From Hymenobacter jejuensis (GTDB lineage Bacteria > Bacteroidota > Bacteroidia > Cytophagales > Hymenobacteraceae): a DNA stretch of 64,000 nucleotides. The notes below the pieces were generated by a model. The model saw only the letters and a program-made list of their open reading frames with translations. It was not told the DNA's origin and ran no database searches. A program made the translations under genes and the position numbers. Of this stretch, positions 42,527 through 51,802 are shown one piece after another. Each line of letters opens with the position of its first letter. The first letter of the stretch is position 1. The stretch is from the NCBI RefSeq assembly GCF_006337165.1, contig NZ_CP040896.1, positions 4,278,001-4,342,000 of the forward strand, read 5' to 3'.

Positions 42527-43123
42527 ATGGAAAAGTTTCAAACGCTCCGCTCGGGTGCTGTCCCGTTGCCCATCGAAAACGTTGATACCGACCAGATTAT
42601 CCCGGCTCGGTTCCTGAAAGCCACCACCCGCGAAGGCTTCGGCCAGAACCTGTTTGCCGACTGGCGCTATGCTGCCGATGGTCAGCCCAAGGAGAGCTTC
42701 GTGCTGAACGACGCGCGCTACCAAGGCCAGATCTTGCTGGCAGGCAAAAACTTCGGGTGCGGCTCCAGCCGCGAGCACGCTGCTTGGGCTTTGTATGATG
42801 CTGGTTTTAAAGTAGTTATATCGAGCTACTTTGCTGATATTTTCCGCGGGAACGCCCTAAATACGGGCCTGTTGCCGCTGCAAGTGTCCGATGAGGTGCT
42901 CCAACGGCTGTTCAAGCAAGTGGAGCAGGACCCGCAGACCCAGTTCGTCGTCGATTTGCCTTCGCAGACGCTTACGGTACCCGTTTGGGAGGAAAGCATC
43001 AGTTTTGAACTTGACCCTTACAAAAAAGAGTGCCTGATCAACGGGTACGACGACATTGATTACCTGGTGAGCCAAAAGGCCGCCATCGAAGCCTACGAAC
43101 AACACCGACCATGGACGTATTAA
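42527..43123 (+). CDS. leuD: 3-isopropylmalate dehydratase small subunit
   Basis: Swivelling domain of isopropylmalate isomerase, 198 residues. VDTDQIIPARFLKAT (about 19-33) and NFGCGSSREHAAWAL (about 78-92) are the diagnostic motifs. It follows leuC by three bases and overlaps leuB by 13 bases. Confidence 0.95.
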   Translation: MEKFQTLRSGAVPLPIENVDTDQIIPARFLKATTREGFGQNLFADWRYAADGQPKESFVLNDARYQGQILLAGKNFGCGSSREHAAWALYDAGFKVVISSYFADIFRGNALNTGLLPLQVSDEVLQRLFKQVEQDPQTQFVVDLPSQTLTVPVWEESISFELDPYKKECLINGYDDIDYLVSQKAAIEAYEQHRPWTY

Positions 43124-44232
43124 GAAAACGAATTGTGGTGCTGTCCGGCGACGGCATTGGGCCCGAAGTGTGCTCCGAAGCTGTGCGCGTGCTAAAGGCT
43201 GTGGCTGAACGCTTTGGCCACGAGTTTATCTTCGATCATCAGCTCATGGGCGCCTGCGCCATCGACGCAACCGGCGACCCACTGCCCGCCAAAACGCTGG
43301 CCGCTTGCCGCCAAGCCGATGCCGTGCTGCTCGGCGCCATCGGCGACCCCAAGTACGACAACGACCCGACCGCCAAAGTGCGCCCCGAGCAAGGACTGCT
43401 GCGCCTGCGCAAGTCGCTGGGGCTGTACGCCAACATCCGTCCGGTTACGGCTTACGATCGGTTGCTGGAGCACTCGCCGCTCAAAAAAGAGCGCATTCAG
43501 GGTGCGGACATGCTCATTTTCAGGGAGTTGACAGGCGGTGTGTATTTCGGGGAGAAGGGCCGTAACCCCGATGGCTCGGCCTATGATAATTGTACCTATA
43601 GCCGCGAAGAAATCGTGCGGATTGCGCACCGCGCGTTTCAGGCCGCCGAAAACCGCCGTCGTAAACTGACGCTCGTGGATAAGGCCAACGTGCTGGAAAC
43701 CTCGCGCTTGTGGCGCGAAGTGGTGCAAGAGATTGCAAGTCAGTACGATAGCGTAGAGGTGGATTATCTGTTTGTGGACAATGCGGCCATGCAGATCATC
43801 CTGAATCCGAAGCAGTTCGACGTAATTCTGACCGAAAACATGTTCGGCGACATCATTTCCGACGAGGCTTCTGTGATTGCTGGCTCCTTGGGTTTGTTGC
43901 CCTCGGCATCGGTGGGCGATGAGGTGGCGCTGTTTGAGCCAATTCACGGGTCGTACCCGCAGGCTAAGGGGAAAGGCATTGCCAACCCCATCGCGACTAT
44001 TCTGTCGGCGGCTATGTTGCTGGAGCACTTTGGGTTACAGGAAGAAGCCGACTCGGTAAAAGCGGCAGTAAACAACGCCCTGGATAAGCGCGTGCTAACC
44101 CCTGAACTCAACGCCACGGCACCCTATACTACCGAGCAGGTGGGGAGCTTCATAGCGTACGGCGTGCTGGATATTGCTGATTGTCAACTACATAAAAATA
44201 ATATCGAGCTCGGGCTGAGCACTATTATTTAA
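43111..44232 (+). CDS. leuB: 3-isopropylmalate dehydrogenase
   Basis: NAD-dependent oxidative decarboxylation to 2-ketoisocaproate, the keto acid used by IlvE. 373 residues. VVLSGDGIGPEV (about 8-19), the RxxxGLYANIRPV region (about 100-112), FRELTGGVYFG (about 134-144), DKANVLETSRLWREV (about 190-204) and MFGDIISDEASVIAGSLGLLPSAS (about 245-268) are all typical. Last gene of leuACDB. Confidence 0.95.
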   Translation: MDVLRKRIVVLSGDGIGPEVCSEAVRVLKAVAERFGHEFIFDHQLMGACAIDATGDPLPAKTLAACRQADAVLLGAIGDPKYDNDPTAKVRPEQGLLRLRKSLGLYANIRPVTAYDRLLEHSPLKKERIQGADMLIFRELTGGVYFGEKGRNPDGSAYDNCTYSREEIVRIAHRAFQAAENRRRKLTLVDKANVLETSRLWREVVQEIASQYDSVEVDYLFVDNAAMQIILNPKQFDVILTENMFGDIISDEASVIAGSLGLLPSASVGDEVALFEPIHGSYPQAKGKGIANPIATILSAAMLLEHFGLQEEADSVKAAVNNALDKRVLTPELNATAPYTTEQVGSFIAYGVLDIADCQLHKNNIELGLSTII

Positions 44233-44245
44233 GCGCAATACGCTT

Positions 44246-44306
44246 AAAAAGCCCGGCTCCCCGGCCCAAACGCTCGCGTTTGGGCCGGGGAGCCGGGCTT
44301 TTTTGC
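44246..44306. terminator. long bidirectional terminator after leuB
   Basis: A 28-base arm (AAAAAGCCCGGCTCCCCGGC and on) and its complement around a TCG loop, ending in TTTTTT. It separates leuB from the converging minus-strand gene at 44309. Confidence 0.95.
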
Positions 44307-44308
44307 TT

Positions 44309-44671
44309 CTAGCGGTGTTCGAGGCAGAGCCCGACGGCCAGCGCGACTTGGTTGTATTCGAAGCCGCCGGCTTGCACCAATTGTCCGGCGCGGCGCAAGG
44401 TCATCCGTACGGGTGCGCCTTCCTGGGGGCGTCGGCGTGCGGCAACCACCAAAGAGCGGGTGTCGGCCCACGCGGCTTCGAAAGCCAGCGCCGGCTCGCT
44501 CCACGGCGGGGCCACTAGCTTAACCGATTGCGGTTTGTGCGGCATGACAGCCTCAAAGGCGGTCAGGAGGGGCGTCATTAAGTCGGCAAAGTAGTCGGCC
44601 TGCACCCGCTCATCGGTGTGCGATTCCAGAACTTGGCGAAACTCGTCGAGGGTAGGTAGGGGCATGGTCAA
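44309..44671 (-). CDS. hypothetical protein, 120 residues
   Basis: A small soluble protein, MTMPLPTLDEFRQVLESHTDER at the start, middle AFEAVMPHKPQSVKLVAPPW, and a C-terminal basic segment (VRMTLRRAGQLVQAGGFEYNQVALAVGLCLEHR). No recognised family. The long strong terminator directly after its stop and normal codon use support that it is real. A second in-frame ATG two codons later is equally possible as start. Confidence 0.55.
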   Translation of the reverse strand: MTMPLPTLDEFRQVLESHTDERVQADYFADLMTPLLTAFEAVMPHKPQSVKLVAPPWSEPALAFEAAWADTRSLVVAARRRPQEGAPVRMTLRRAGQLVQAGGFEYNQVALAVGLCLEHR

Positions 44672-44816
44672 TAAGGAAAGGGATTGACAAGATAAGTGAA
44701 CCTATTTGCATTCGGAGTGCTCCGGATCTTCTCCCTGTATTTTGTCGGCAACCCAAAGCCGAATTATCAAGTTAGGTAAGTAAACGGCTTTTCACCGAAG
44801 GAATGAAGCGTGGTTA

Positions 44817-44841
44817 TAATAGTTTGACTATCAAATACTTG
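44817..44841. repeat. dispersed IHF-like dyad
   Basis: TAA-TAGT-TTGACTATCAA-ATAC-TTG, in the divergent gap upstream of the FAD oxidoreductase. Confidence 0.75.
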
Positions 44842-44943
44842 TGATTTTATTTCTCGTTATTTGCCTGCCTCGCTTTGAAGGTAGTAGGCGTTCGATGAAG
44901 GCCCGAATCAGGTAGCAATAGCAACTCATAAGCGAAGATTAGT

Positions 44944-46365
44944 TTGGCCAAGAAAGATTTTGACGCGGTAGTGGTAGGAGCGGGCCCGAACGGGCTGGCG
45001 GCAGCTATTCGTTTGCAGCAAGCAGGGCTTGGCGTGCTGTTGCTGGAAGCCAAAGAGACGATCGGGGGAGGCTCGCGTTCGGCTGAGCTTACGTTGCCGG
45101 GCTTTGTGCACGACGTGTGCTCGGCTGTCCATCCTATGGCCCTGGCTTCGCCTTATTTCCAGACGTTGCCGCTGGCCGAATACGGGCTCGAGTTTATCCA
45201 GCCGCCGTTGCCGGCTGCGCACCCTTTCGACAAGGGAACCGCGGCTTTCCTTTCTGCCTCCCTCAACGACACTGCCGAGCAGTTTGGCGCCGATGCGGCG
45301 GTGTATCATCGCGTGTTCGATCCGTTGCTGCGCGACTGGCCAGGCATTGTGCCCAATATTTTGGGACCGTTGCGCTTGCCGAAGCACCCGGTAGCCCTGG
45401 CGCGCTTCGGCCTCGATGCGCTCCAACCGGCAACGGTGCTAGCCAAGCGCTTTCAGACGCCCAAATTGCGGGGCCTGTGGGCCGGCATGGCCGCGCACGC
45501 CATCCAACCCTTGACCAAGCCCTTTACCTCGGCCATAGCGTTGGTATTGATGGCCGTCGGGCACCGGCACGGCTGGCCAATTCCGCGCGGCGGCTCGCAA
45601 GCCATTGCGCAGGCCTTGGGAGCCTATTTCCGATCGTTAGGCGGCCAGATACAAACCGACCGGCCCGTGCGCTCGCTTCGCGAGCTGCCGTCGGCTCGTG
45701 CTGTGCTGCTCGACGTTACGCCCCGTCAGTTGCTGCAGATAGCGGGCTCGCAGCTTTCGAGTCTGTACCGCTGGCAATTAGCGCGTTACAAGTACGGAAT
45801 GGGCGTATTCAAGATCGATTGGGCTTTGGATGGACCCATTCCGTGGGCTGCGGCCGCTTGCCGGCAGGCGGGTACGGTGCATTTAGGCAATACCTTGGAG
45901 GAAATCGCGGCTTCCGAACACCAGATTAGCCAAGGCCGGCACCCCGAGCGGCCTTACGTGCTGTTGGCGCAGCAAAGCCTGTTCGACGCGACCCGTGCTC
46001 CGGCCGGCAAGCACACGGCCTGGGCCTACTGCCACGTTCCCAACGGCTCGCGGGTGGATATGACGGGCATCATCGAGCGGCAGGTAGAGCGATTTGCGCC
46101 CGGCTTCCGCGACCTGATTCTGGCCCGCCATACCTTCGATACGGCTTCCATGGAAGCCCACAACCCCAATTACATAGGCGGCGACATCAGTGGCGGCATG
46201 AACAATCCGGGGCAGCTTTTTACCCGGCCCGTGCTGCGGCTTTCGCCCTACCGCACATCGAGCCAAGGCCTGTATCTGTGTTCTTCCTCGACGCCTCCTG
46301 GCGGGGGCGTGCATGGCATGTGCGGTTACCAGGCGGCTGAGCAAGCGCTTAAGGACGTTTTCTAG
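44944..46365 (+). CDS. FAD-dependent NAD(P)/amine-oxidase-like oxidoreductase
   Basis: 473 residues of the phytoene-dehydrogenase/PYROXD2-like group. FAD is bound by the N-terminal DAVVVGAGPNGLAAAIRLQQ (7-26) with E36 of LLLEAKETIGGG; the C-terminal end has SSSTPPGGGVHGMCGYQAAEQAL, the second FAD contact. The start codon appears to be TTG at 44944: an in-frame TAA lies 15 bases upstream and no ATG or GTG offers an equally complete fold. Substrate unknown (carotenoid-like or amine). Followed by a terminator at 46487. Confidence 0.85.
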   Translation: MAKKDFDAVVVGAGPNGLAAAIRLQQAGLGVLLLEAKETIGGGSRSAELTLPGFVHDVCSAVHPMALASPYFQTLPLAEYGLEFIQPPLPAAHPFDKGTAAFLSASLNDTAEQFGADAAVYHRVFDPLLRDWPGIVPNILGPLRLPKHPVALARFGLDALQPATVLAKRFQTPKLRGLWAGMAAHAIQPLTKPFTSAIALVLMAVGHRHGWPIPRGGSQAIAQALGAYFRSLGGQIQTDRPVRSLRELPSARAVLLDVTPRQLLQIAGSQLSSLYRWQLARYKYGMGVFKIDWALDGPIPWAAAACRQAGTVHLGNTLEEIAASEHQISQGRHPERPYVLLAQQSLFDATRAPAGKHTAWAYCHVPNGSRVDMTGIIERQVERFAPGFRDLILARHTFDTASMEAHNPNYIGGDISGGMNNPGQLFTRPVLRLSPYRTSSQGLYLCSSSTPPGGGVHGMCGYQAAEQALKDVF

Positions 46366-46486
46366 CCGCTGCGTAGCAAACGCAAATCCGGGCGCCGCAA
46401 GTATAGGAATTAACGAATGTAGATCTTATCTTGTTCCTAACGACGCAGGCGCAACCCACAGTGGGGCAAGTGCTTGTGTGAGCAAG

Positions 46487-46523
46487 AAAGCTGCTTTCTC
46501 TCGGGTAGAAGAAAGCGGCTTTT
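46487..46523 (+). terminator. terminator after the FAD oxidoreductase
   Basis: AAAGCTGCTTTCT and AGAAAGCGGCTTT around a ten-base loop, with TTT following. Confidence 0.65.
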
Positions 46524-46690
46524 GTCACTTTACAGATGGTTCGGTGCTGGAAAACTTTGCCCTATGCAAGTTACCCCGACTCTATATAATCTTCGGCGGC
46601 TGGGTTTGCCGACCCTTCCGCCTTAGCCCGCTAGCGAAGCCCAATATCCTACGATCGCAAGCAGCTAAGAATGACCTTTCTTCTTGGTTA

Positions 46691-46715
46691 TAAATTGTTG
46701 ATTATTAAATATTTA
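46691..46715. repeat. dispersed IHF-like dyad
   Basis: TAA-ATTG-TTGATTATTAA-ATAT-TTA, overlapping a perfect 20-base AT palindrome at 46701-46720. It lies about 70 bases upstream of the lipase gene. Confidence 0.65.
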
Positions 46716-46782
46716 ATAATAGACTGATTTCTCCGGCTCCTGAAAAATTGCTGCCATTTCCCATTCTCACCCTCTGGAAACT

Positions 46783-48012
46783 ATGCAAAATAACCTAAGA
46801 CCCTTTCGTTGGCTGTTGCTGATTTTGTTGGTTGCCTCGCTGGATAGCTGCCAATTCCTGCACCCCGATCGGGAAGATCCGCAGCCGGGGCCGATGCTGC
46901 CCACTGGCAAAGACCTGTTTGTTTCTGCCAACTTGGTCGGTACCGTTCCGAAGGTTCAGCTACAAGCCTTAGCGGCCAACGCCGGCTATGGGGCTTTCGC
47001 GCCCCAACTCAAGTACGACGTGACGTTCTATAAATTCCTATACAAAACCACTTACCAGGGCCGGTTTATTCAAGTGTCTGGTTTACTGGGTATTCCATTG
47101 AACACCCCCGCGCCGCCTGCCTTGCTCAGTGCCCAGCACGGCACCATGTTCCGCCAAGCCGACGCGCCTTCCAACTTCCCGGCCACCTTCAGCGGCTTTG
47201 AGTTGTTTGCCAGCGCGGGCTTTGTCACCGTGATTCCCGATTACATTGGGTTGGGCGCTTCTCAGAACGTAGTTCAAGCGTTCTATGACAAGGAGACGTC
47301 GGCGTCCACCGTGGTCGATATGATAAAGTCGGCGCAGTACTTCCTGCAGCAGCAAAAGGTGGCGCTCAACAAAAATTTGTTTTTGGTGGGCTACTCGGAA
47401 GGTGGCTACGTGACCATGGCCGCTCAACAGGCCATTGAAACCGTGCCCCAACATAAACTCACCCTCACGGCTGCCGCCGAAGGAGCCGGTGGCTACGACC
47501 TGCCGGGCATGCTGGCTGGAATTGCGACGGTGCCTACGTATGCCAACCCCGCTTTTCTGGCCCTGATTCTGCAAGGCTATAGCACTACTTATAGCTGGAA
47601 CCGCCCCTTGACCGACTTCTTTCAGGCTCCATACGCGGCCAAGGTGCCCGCGCTACTCGACGGCACCAAGGATCGGGAGCAGATCAACGCCGAACTCACT
47701 ACCAGTCCTGCGGCGTTGTTTACGCCCACGTTCTACGCAAACTTGAGCAACCCCAGCGGCGAACCCGTGTTGAAAAAACAGCTGGAGCAGAATAGTTTCC
47801 TGAATTGGGTGCCGAAAAGCCCCACGCGCCTCTACCACGGCACCAACGACGAAAGCGTTTTCTTCCAAACCTCGGTTACCACCTTCGCACGTTTTCAGGC
47901 TGCTGGTGCCACCAACGTCGCGTTTTTCCCTATTCCAGGCGGTACGCACCAAAGTAGTATCGGACCCATGATGGGCGACGCCCTGCCTTGGCTGCAATCC
48001 CTTGATAAATAA
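46783..48012 (+). CDS. lipoprotein alpha/beta hydrolase (secreted lipase-like)
   Basis: 409 residues. The N-terminus ends in LDSC with the lipobox Cys at 23, so it is a membrane-anchored, exported lipoprotein. The nucleophile is S205 in LVGYSEGGYV; a possible acid is the Asp of LYHGTNDESVFF (around 351) and the His is in PGGTHQSSIGP. This matches secretory lipase/alpha-beta hydrolase proteins of Bacteroidota, probably acting on ester substrates outside the cell or in the periplasm. The stop codon lies in a degenerate dyad copy. Confidence 0.85.
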   Translation: MQNNLRPFRWLLLILLVASLDSCQFLHPDREDPQPGPMLPTGKDLFVSANLVGTVPKVQLQALAANAGYGAFAPQLKYDVTFYKFLYKTTYQGRFIQVSGLLGIPLNTPAPPALLSAQHGTMFRQADAPSNFPATFSGFELFASAGFVTVIPDYIGLGASQNVVQAFYDKETSASTVVDMIKSAQYFLQQQKVALNKNLFLVGYSEGGYVTMAAQQAIETVPQHKLTLTAAAEGAGGYDLPGMLAGIATVPTYANPAFLALILQGYSTTYSWNRPLTDFFQAPYAAKVPALLDGTKDREQINAELTTSPAALFTPTFYANLSNPSGEPVLKKQLEQNSFLNWVPKSPTRLYHGTNDESVFFQTSVTTFARFQAAGATNVAFFPIPGGTHQSSIGPMMGDALPWLQSLDK

Positions 48013-48019
48013 GCAGATA
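47995..48019. repeat. dispersed IHF-like dyad, degenerate, overlapping a stop codon
   Basis: CAA-TCCC-TTGATAAATAA-GCAG-ATA. The core includes the TAA stop of the lipase gene. Confidence 0.45.
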
Positions 48020-48137
48020 TCACTGTGTCAGCCAGGTGTGGCTTAAACTGCACCTTGCTGGTTACAGCCTACAGTAGCTATTTATTCAGTCCTTCTCAGA
48101 AAAGAAACATTTCTTGGATGGCTCCTGAGTAAAAATT

Positions 48138-48170
48138 AAAAAGCCTCATCCGAAGGGGGTGAGGCTTTCC
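48138..48170 (+). terminator. terminator after the lipase gene
   Basis: AAAGCCTCATCC and GGGTGAGGCTTT around a five-base loop, flanked by A and T runs. Confidence 0.7.
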
Positions 48171-48284
48171 AAAGCATGCGGGTCTTTCATCACTTCTACC
48201 GAGTGCTAATGAACCCGGCAGTTCACCTCCCGCTGCTGCGTTGTATACGAAATTCAGTGAAAAATGGGTTTTGGATCTTCTTTC

Positions 48285-49385
48285 TTAGTGAAGTAAAGCG
48301 AGTTTATTAAACCACCCGGATGCGCTTTTGCCTAAGCGTTTGCTGTATTTTTTTTCAACTAATACATGTACCAAGCCGGCTGCTATAATCATCAATAATG
48401 TGATGCTCACAAGCAAAACATACGGGTTTATTTTTCCGCCAAAATGTTGAAGAAGCAGATAGCCTAAATTGTGATGCAATAGGTATAATGGATACGTTAG
48501 GTTGCCTAACGTACTCAGCCATGTGAAGCGTTGCAGGTCAATTACTCGCCAGACGATAAGTAAAAACACCAGAAAAAACGACGCGATAATCGCAGTGACC
48601 ACGGAATGCGAGAATGGATCGTGGTGATGTGCTATGACTCCTACTAAGTCCAAATTTGTATTGCGTATTGCTAGCACAAGTGAAATTGCTAGCAGTAAGT
48701 ATAACTTCCATGTTGCCGCCTGCCGATGCTGGAGCATGTAAAATAGCATACCGGCAGCAAATAATGGCGCATAAGACAGTACTAGGATCTTAGTAAACGG
48801 AGCTCCAGAAGGTAAATAAGGAGCGATACCACTGTAGAGCAACCAGCCTGTAAGCAGCGGGATCAATGCGTCGAAGAGATGGTAGGCAATGAGCAGCGAG
48901 ATGAGAAAGTAGAAGGCAATCTCTACTGAAAGCGTCCAATACGTTCCGTCCACGTCGCCAAATCCGAAGAAATTGTGCAGCATGGTCATGTTGAAACCGT
49001 ATTGAGTCAACGACAAGTCCATATAGTGGGACCAATTCGGATCGCCTGGACGAGGACCAAAAAGCCGTACTGCCACAAATGTCAAGGTGCAAGCAACCCA
49101 AAATGCCGGATATAATCGCATGATACGTGAGACAAAAAACTGTTTGACAGTTTTGCCCTGCGCCGACATAAGGATGACGTAACCCGAGATCATGAAAAAA
49201 AGCTCTACTCCCAAATAGCCATACTTGACAAATGGAGCTAACGCAGGATACCCTACTGGGCTTAAATTATCGGCTGTATAACCCCGATAACTAAGGTGAA
49301 AAACAACAACTACAAAAGCAGCGAGAAAACGGAGGAGGTCAATTTCATAGAAGCGTATGGCGGCTTTATGAGGCTCGGGTTCCAT
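48285..49385 (-). CDS. acyltransferase 3 family membrane protein (OafA/YrhL-like)
   Basis: 366 residues with about ten membrane helices. The N-terminal RFYEIDLLRFLAAFVVVVFHLSYRG holds the conserved R and catalytic His (around 30) of this family; a second conserved stretch is GVELFFMISGYVI (about 58-70), and SVEIAFYFLISLLI around 149. Members O-acylate cell-surface sugars, often in O-antigen or exopolysaccharide. It is monocistronic, with no sugar-synthesis neighbours, so the acceptor is unknown. Confidence 0.85.
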   Translation of the reverse strand: MEPEPHKAAIRFYEIDLLRFLAAFVVVVFHLSYRGYTADNLSPVGYPALAPFVKYGYLGVELFFMISGYVILMSAQGKTVKQFFVSRIMRLYPAFWVACTLTFVAVRLFGPRPGDPNWSHYMDLSLTQYGFNMTMLHNFFGFGDVDGTYWTLSVEIAFYFLISLLIAYHLFDALIPLLTGWLLYSGIAPYLPSGAPFTKILVLSYAPLFAAGMLFYMLQHRQAATWKLYLLLAISLVLAIRNTNLDLVGVIAHHHDPFSHSVVTAIIASFFLVFLLIVWRVIDLQRFTWLSTLGNLTYPLYLLHHNLGYLLLQHFGGKINPYVLLVSITLLMIIAAGLVHVLVEKKYSKRLGKSASGWFNKLALLH

Positions 49386-49516
49386 AGATACAATATGGTA
49401 GAATCAGCGAAGAAAGAGGCACTTATAAGAAATAAATAGACTTTAGAAGCATGCATCCTGTCTTGAAAAACGGCAAAGTATTCAGTCGTTAGTTTTGTGC
49501 AGCAAGATTTGAAGAA

Positions 49517-49554
49517 CAAAAAAGCCCCTCAGGGAATCCTGAGGGGCTTTTTTT
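49517..49554 (-). terminator. terminator downstream of tRNA-Asp
   Basis: AAAAAAGCCCCTCAGG-GAAT-CCTGAGGGGCTTTTTT. On the minus strand it follows the tRNA. Confidence 0.9.
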
Positions 49555-49563
49555 GCATTTCTG

Positions 49564-49637
49564 CGGTCCGGACGGGACTCGAACCCGCGACCTCCGCCGT
49601 GACAGGGCGGCATTCTAACCGACTGAACTACCGAACC
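49564..49637 (-). tRNA. tRNA-Asp (anticodon GTC)
   Basis: The minus strand starts GGTTCGG and ends CCGGACC-G, which pair over seven positions (one G-T). The D arm contains AGTTCAGTCGGTTAGAA, the anticodon arm CCGCC-CTGTCAC-GGCGG gives GTC, and the T arm has GGTTCGAGTCC. The variable loop is short (GGAGGTC region). CCA is not encoded. About 74 nt. Confidence 0.95.
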
Positions 49638-49913
49638 GTTTACTTTCGCGTTTGAGAACCGTTTGTTTCTCCGTTAAAGTGCTGCAAAGGTAGAAGGAGG
49701 TTTGAGACTGCACAACACTTGAGTGAAAATATTTCGTAAAAAAACGGCGTTTTCCGCGGTTGTAGCTGTATTTCAGAGACATTGATTTTTGAAATACTCA
49801 TTCCGCTGTCGAGTGCACCATCAGTGGAGTCGTTTCGCTTACCTTTGCTTTCCTCTGATAGTACAGCCATCATTCCACCCAAATCAGGCAACTGACCGCG
49901 TTTTCCATTGGCA

Positions 49914-50861
49914 ATGCTCCTCGATTTCGAACAACCCATCGCTGCCCTCGAAGGCAAACTCCGCGAAATGCAACAGCTGGCCCACGATAGCCAGGTTGAT
50001 GTATCGGAAGCCGTGGCCGCGCTTGAAGCCAAGATCAAGGCTCTCAAGAAAGAAACTTATGCCAACCTCACCCGCTGGCAACGGGTACAACTCTCACGCC
50101 ATCCCGACCGGCCATATACCCTCGACTACATCGAGGGCATGAGTACCAAATTTGTGGAGCTGCACGGCGACCGCACGGTGCGCGACGACAAAGCCATGGT
50201 TGGCGGTTTTGCCGATCTGGATGGCCGTTCCGTCATGTTTATCGGGCAGCAGAAGGGGCGTAATACCAAACAGCGGCAGTTTCGCAACTTCGGCATGCCT
50301 AACCCTGAAGGCTATCGCAAGGCGTTGCGCCTGATGAAGCTGGCCGAAAAATTCAACAAGCCCATCATTACCCTTATTGACACACCTGGTGCTTTTCCAG
50401 GCCTAGAAGCGGAGGAGCGGGGCCAAGGCGAGGCCATTGCCCGCAACCTGAAAGAAATGTTTTTGCTGAAAGTACCCGTCATCTGCGTTGTCATTGGCGA
50501 GGGCGCATCGGGTGGGGCCTTAGGAATTGCGATCGGCGACCGGGTATTGATGTTGGAAAATACTTGGTACTCAGTGATTTCGCCTGAATCTTGCTCCAGC
50601 ATTCTGTGGCGCTCATGGGATTATAAGGAACAAGCAGCCGAGGCGCTAAAACTCACGGCCTCCGATATGATGCAGGCCAAACTTGTGGACGGCATCGTGA
50701 AGGAGCCGTTGGGCGGGGCCCACACGGCTCCCAACAAGATGATCGACGTGCTTAAAAAGACGCTGATCAAAACCCTGGACGAGCTTGATGCATTGCCAGC
50801 TGAAGAACGTATCAGTCAGCGTATTGATAAGTTTTCGGCAATGGGAGTCGTAGTGGAATAG
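49914..50861 (+). CDS. accA: acetyl-CoA carboxylase carboxyltransferase subunit alpha
   Basis: With AccD, transfers carboxyl from biotin to acetyl-CoA, giving malonyl-CoA for fatty acid synthesis. 315 residues, close to E. coli AccA (319). Conserved TPGAFPGLEAEERGQGEAIARNL (about 159-181) and IGEGASGGALGIAIGDRVLMLEN (about 195-217) form the acyl-CoA binding/oxyanion region; the N-terminal coiled-coil IAALEGKLREMQ is present. The ATG at 49914 is used rather than the TTG at 49908. It starts a run of lipid-related genes. Confidence 0.94.
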   Translation: MLLDFEQPIAALEGKLREMQQLAHDSQVDVSEAVAALEAKIKALKKETYANLTRWQRVQLSRHPDRPYTLDYIEGMSTKFVELHGDRTVRDDKAMVGGFADLDGRSVMFIGQQKGRNTKQRQFRNFGMPNPEGYRKALRLMKLAEKFNKPIITLIDTPGAFPGLEAEERGQGEAIARNLKEMFLLKVPVICVVIGEGASGGALGIAIGDRVLMLENTWYSVISPESCSSILWRSWDYKEQAAEALKLTASDMMQAKLVDGIVKEPLGGAHTAPNKMIDVLKKTLIKTLDELDALPAEERISQRIDKFSAMGVVVE

Positions 50862-50940
50862 CTAAATTCTCCTTAAAATGAGCAGCGAAGAGGGAAGTCA
50901 GCCTGGCTACTTCTGCGCTGCTCATTCTTCATTTATAAGC

Positions 50941-51789
50941 ATGACTCTTCATACCATTGATACGGGCTTGTTTAAACTAGATGGCGGGGCCATGTTTGGC
51001 GTGGTTCCGAAATCGTTGTGGCAGAAGCTCAACCCCGCCGACGAGAACAACATGTGTACGTGGGCCATGCGGTGCCTGCTTGTGGAGGATGGCAATCGGT
51101 TAGTGCTGATTGACAATGGGATAGGCGATAAGCAAGACGAGAAATTTCGCGGGCACTTTTATTTGCACGGGGATAACTCTTTAGAAAAATCGCTGCAAAA
51201 ACTGGGCTTTACGGCTTCCGACATTACCGACGTTTTCCTGACGCACCTGCATTTCGACCACTGCGGCGGCTCCGTAACCCGGACCCTTGATGGCAAGTTG
51301 CAACTAGCTTTTCCAAATGCCACATACTGGTCTAATGCGGCGCACTGGCAGTGGGCCGTGCAACCCAATGCGCGCGAAAAGGCCAGCTTTCTGAAAGAAA
51401 ATATCCTGCCGATTCAGGAAAGTGGTCATTTGCAATTTATTGACAATCAGAGTGTTGTGCCAAGTGTGCTTCCGCAGTTTAAGGACATCATATTTGCCGA
51501 TGGGCACACCGAGAAAATGATGGTGCCCCTGATGGAATACAAAGGCCGTACGGTGGCTTTTATGGCTGATCTGTTGCCGAGCACGGGGCATGTGCCCTTG
51601 CCGTATGTAATGGCTTACGATATGCGCCCGTTGGTAACGCTGTCGGAAAAAGAAGCGGTTCTGCGCCGAGCGGCCGATGAAAATTGGGTGCTGATGCTGG
51701 AGCATGACCCTAGGGTGGAGTGCTGTACCGTGCAGCAGACCGAAAAAGGGGTGCGCCTCGCCGAAACCTTCCGTCTGGCCGAGTTATAA
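50941..51789 (+). CDS. metallo-beta-lactamase-fold hydrolase
   Basis: 282 residues of the MBL superfamily. The zinc motif T-HLHFDHCGG places H102, H104, D106 and H107; further ligands are H157-like YWSNAAHWQW and DGHTEKMMVP (about 204-213), with a C-terminal MLEHDP His. Relatives are lactonases and other hydrolases, but the substrate cannot be told. The start MTLHTIDTG is chosen; the frame reaches upstream past 50878 without homology-like character. It lies between accA and the patatin gene, likely cotranscribed. Confidence 0.85.
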   Translation: MTLHTIDTGLFKLDGGAMFGVVPKSLWQKLNPADENNMCTWAMRCLLVEDGNRLVLIDNGIGDKQDEKFRGHFYLHGDNSLEKSLQKLGFTASDITDVFLTHLHFDHCGGSVTRTLDGKLQLAFPNATYWSNAAHWQWAVQPNAREKASFLKENILPIQESGHLQFIDNQSVVPSVLPQFKDIIFADGHTEKMMVPLMEYKGRTVAFMADLLPSTGHVPLPYVMAYDMRPLVTLSEKEAVLRRAADENWVLMLEHDPRVECCTVQQTEKGVRLAETFRLAEL

Positions 51790-51802
51790 CCCCTGACTAA
51801 TA

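Larger units (their letters stand above)
46366..46782. other. intergenic region
   Basis: About 420 bases without a convincing gene. It holds the terminator of the oxidoreductase gene (46487-46523), a dyad copy (46691-46715) and a 20-base AT palindrome, ATTATTAAAT/ATTTAATAAT (46701-46720), upstream of the lipoprotein gene. Confidence 0.6.

Noticed and set aside
46313..46693. 126-residue plus-strand frame after the FAD oxidoreductase
   Set aside because: Overlaps the end of the oxidoreductase gene and its terminator; no domain; its stop is part of a dyad.
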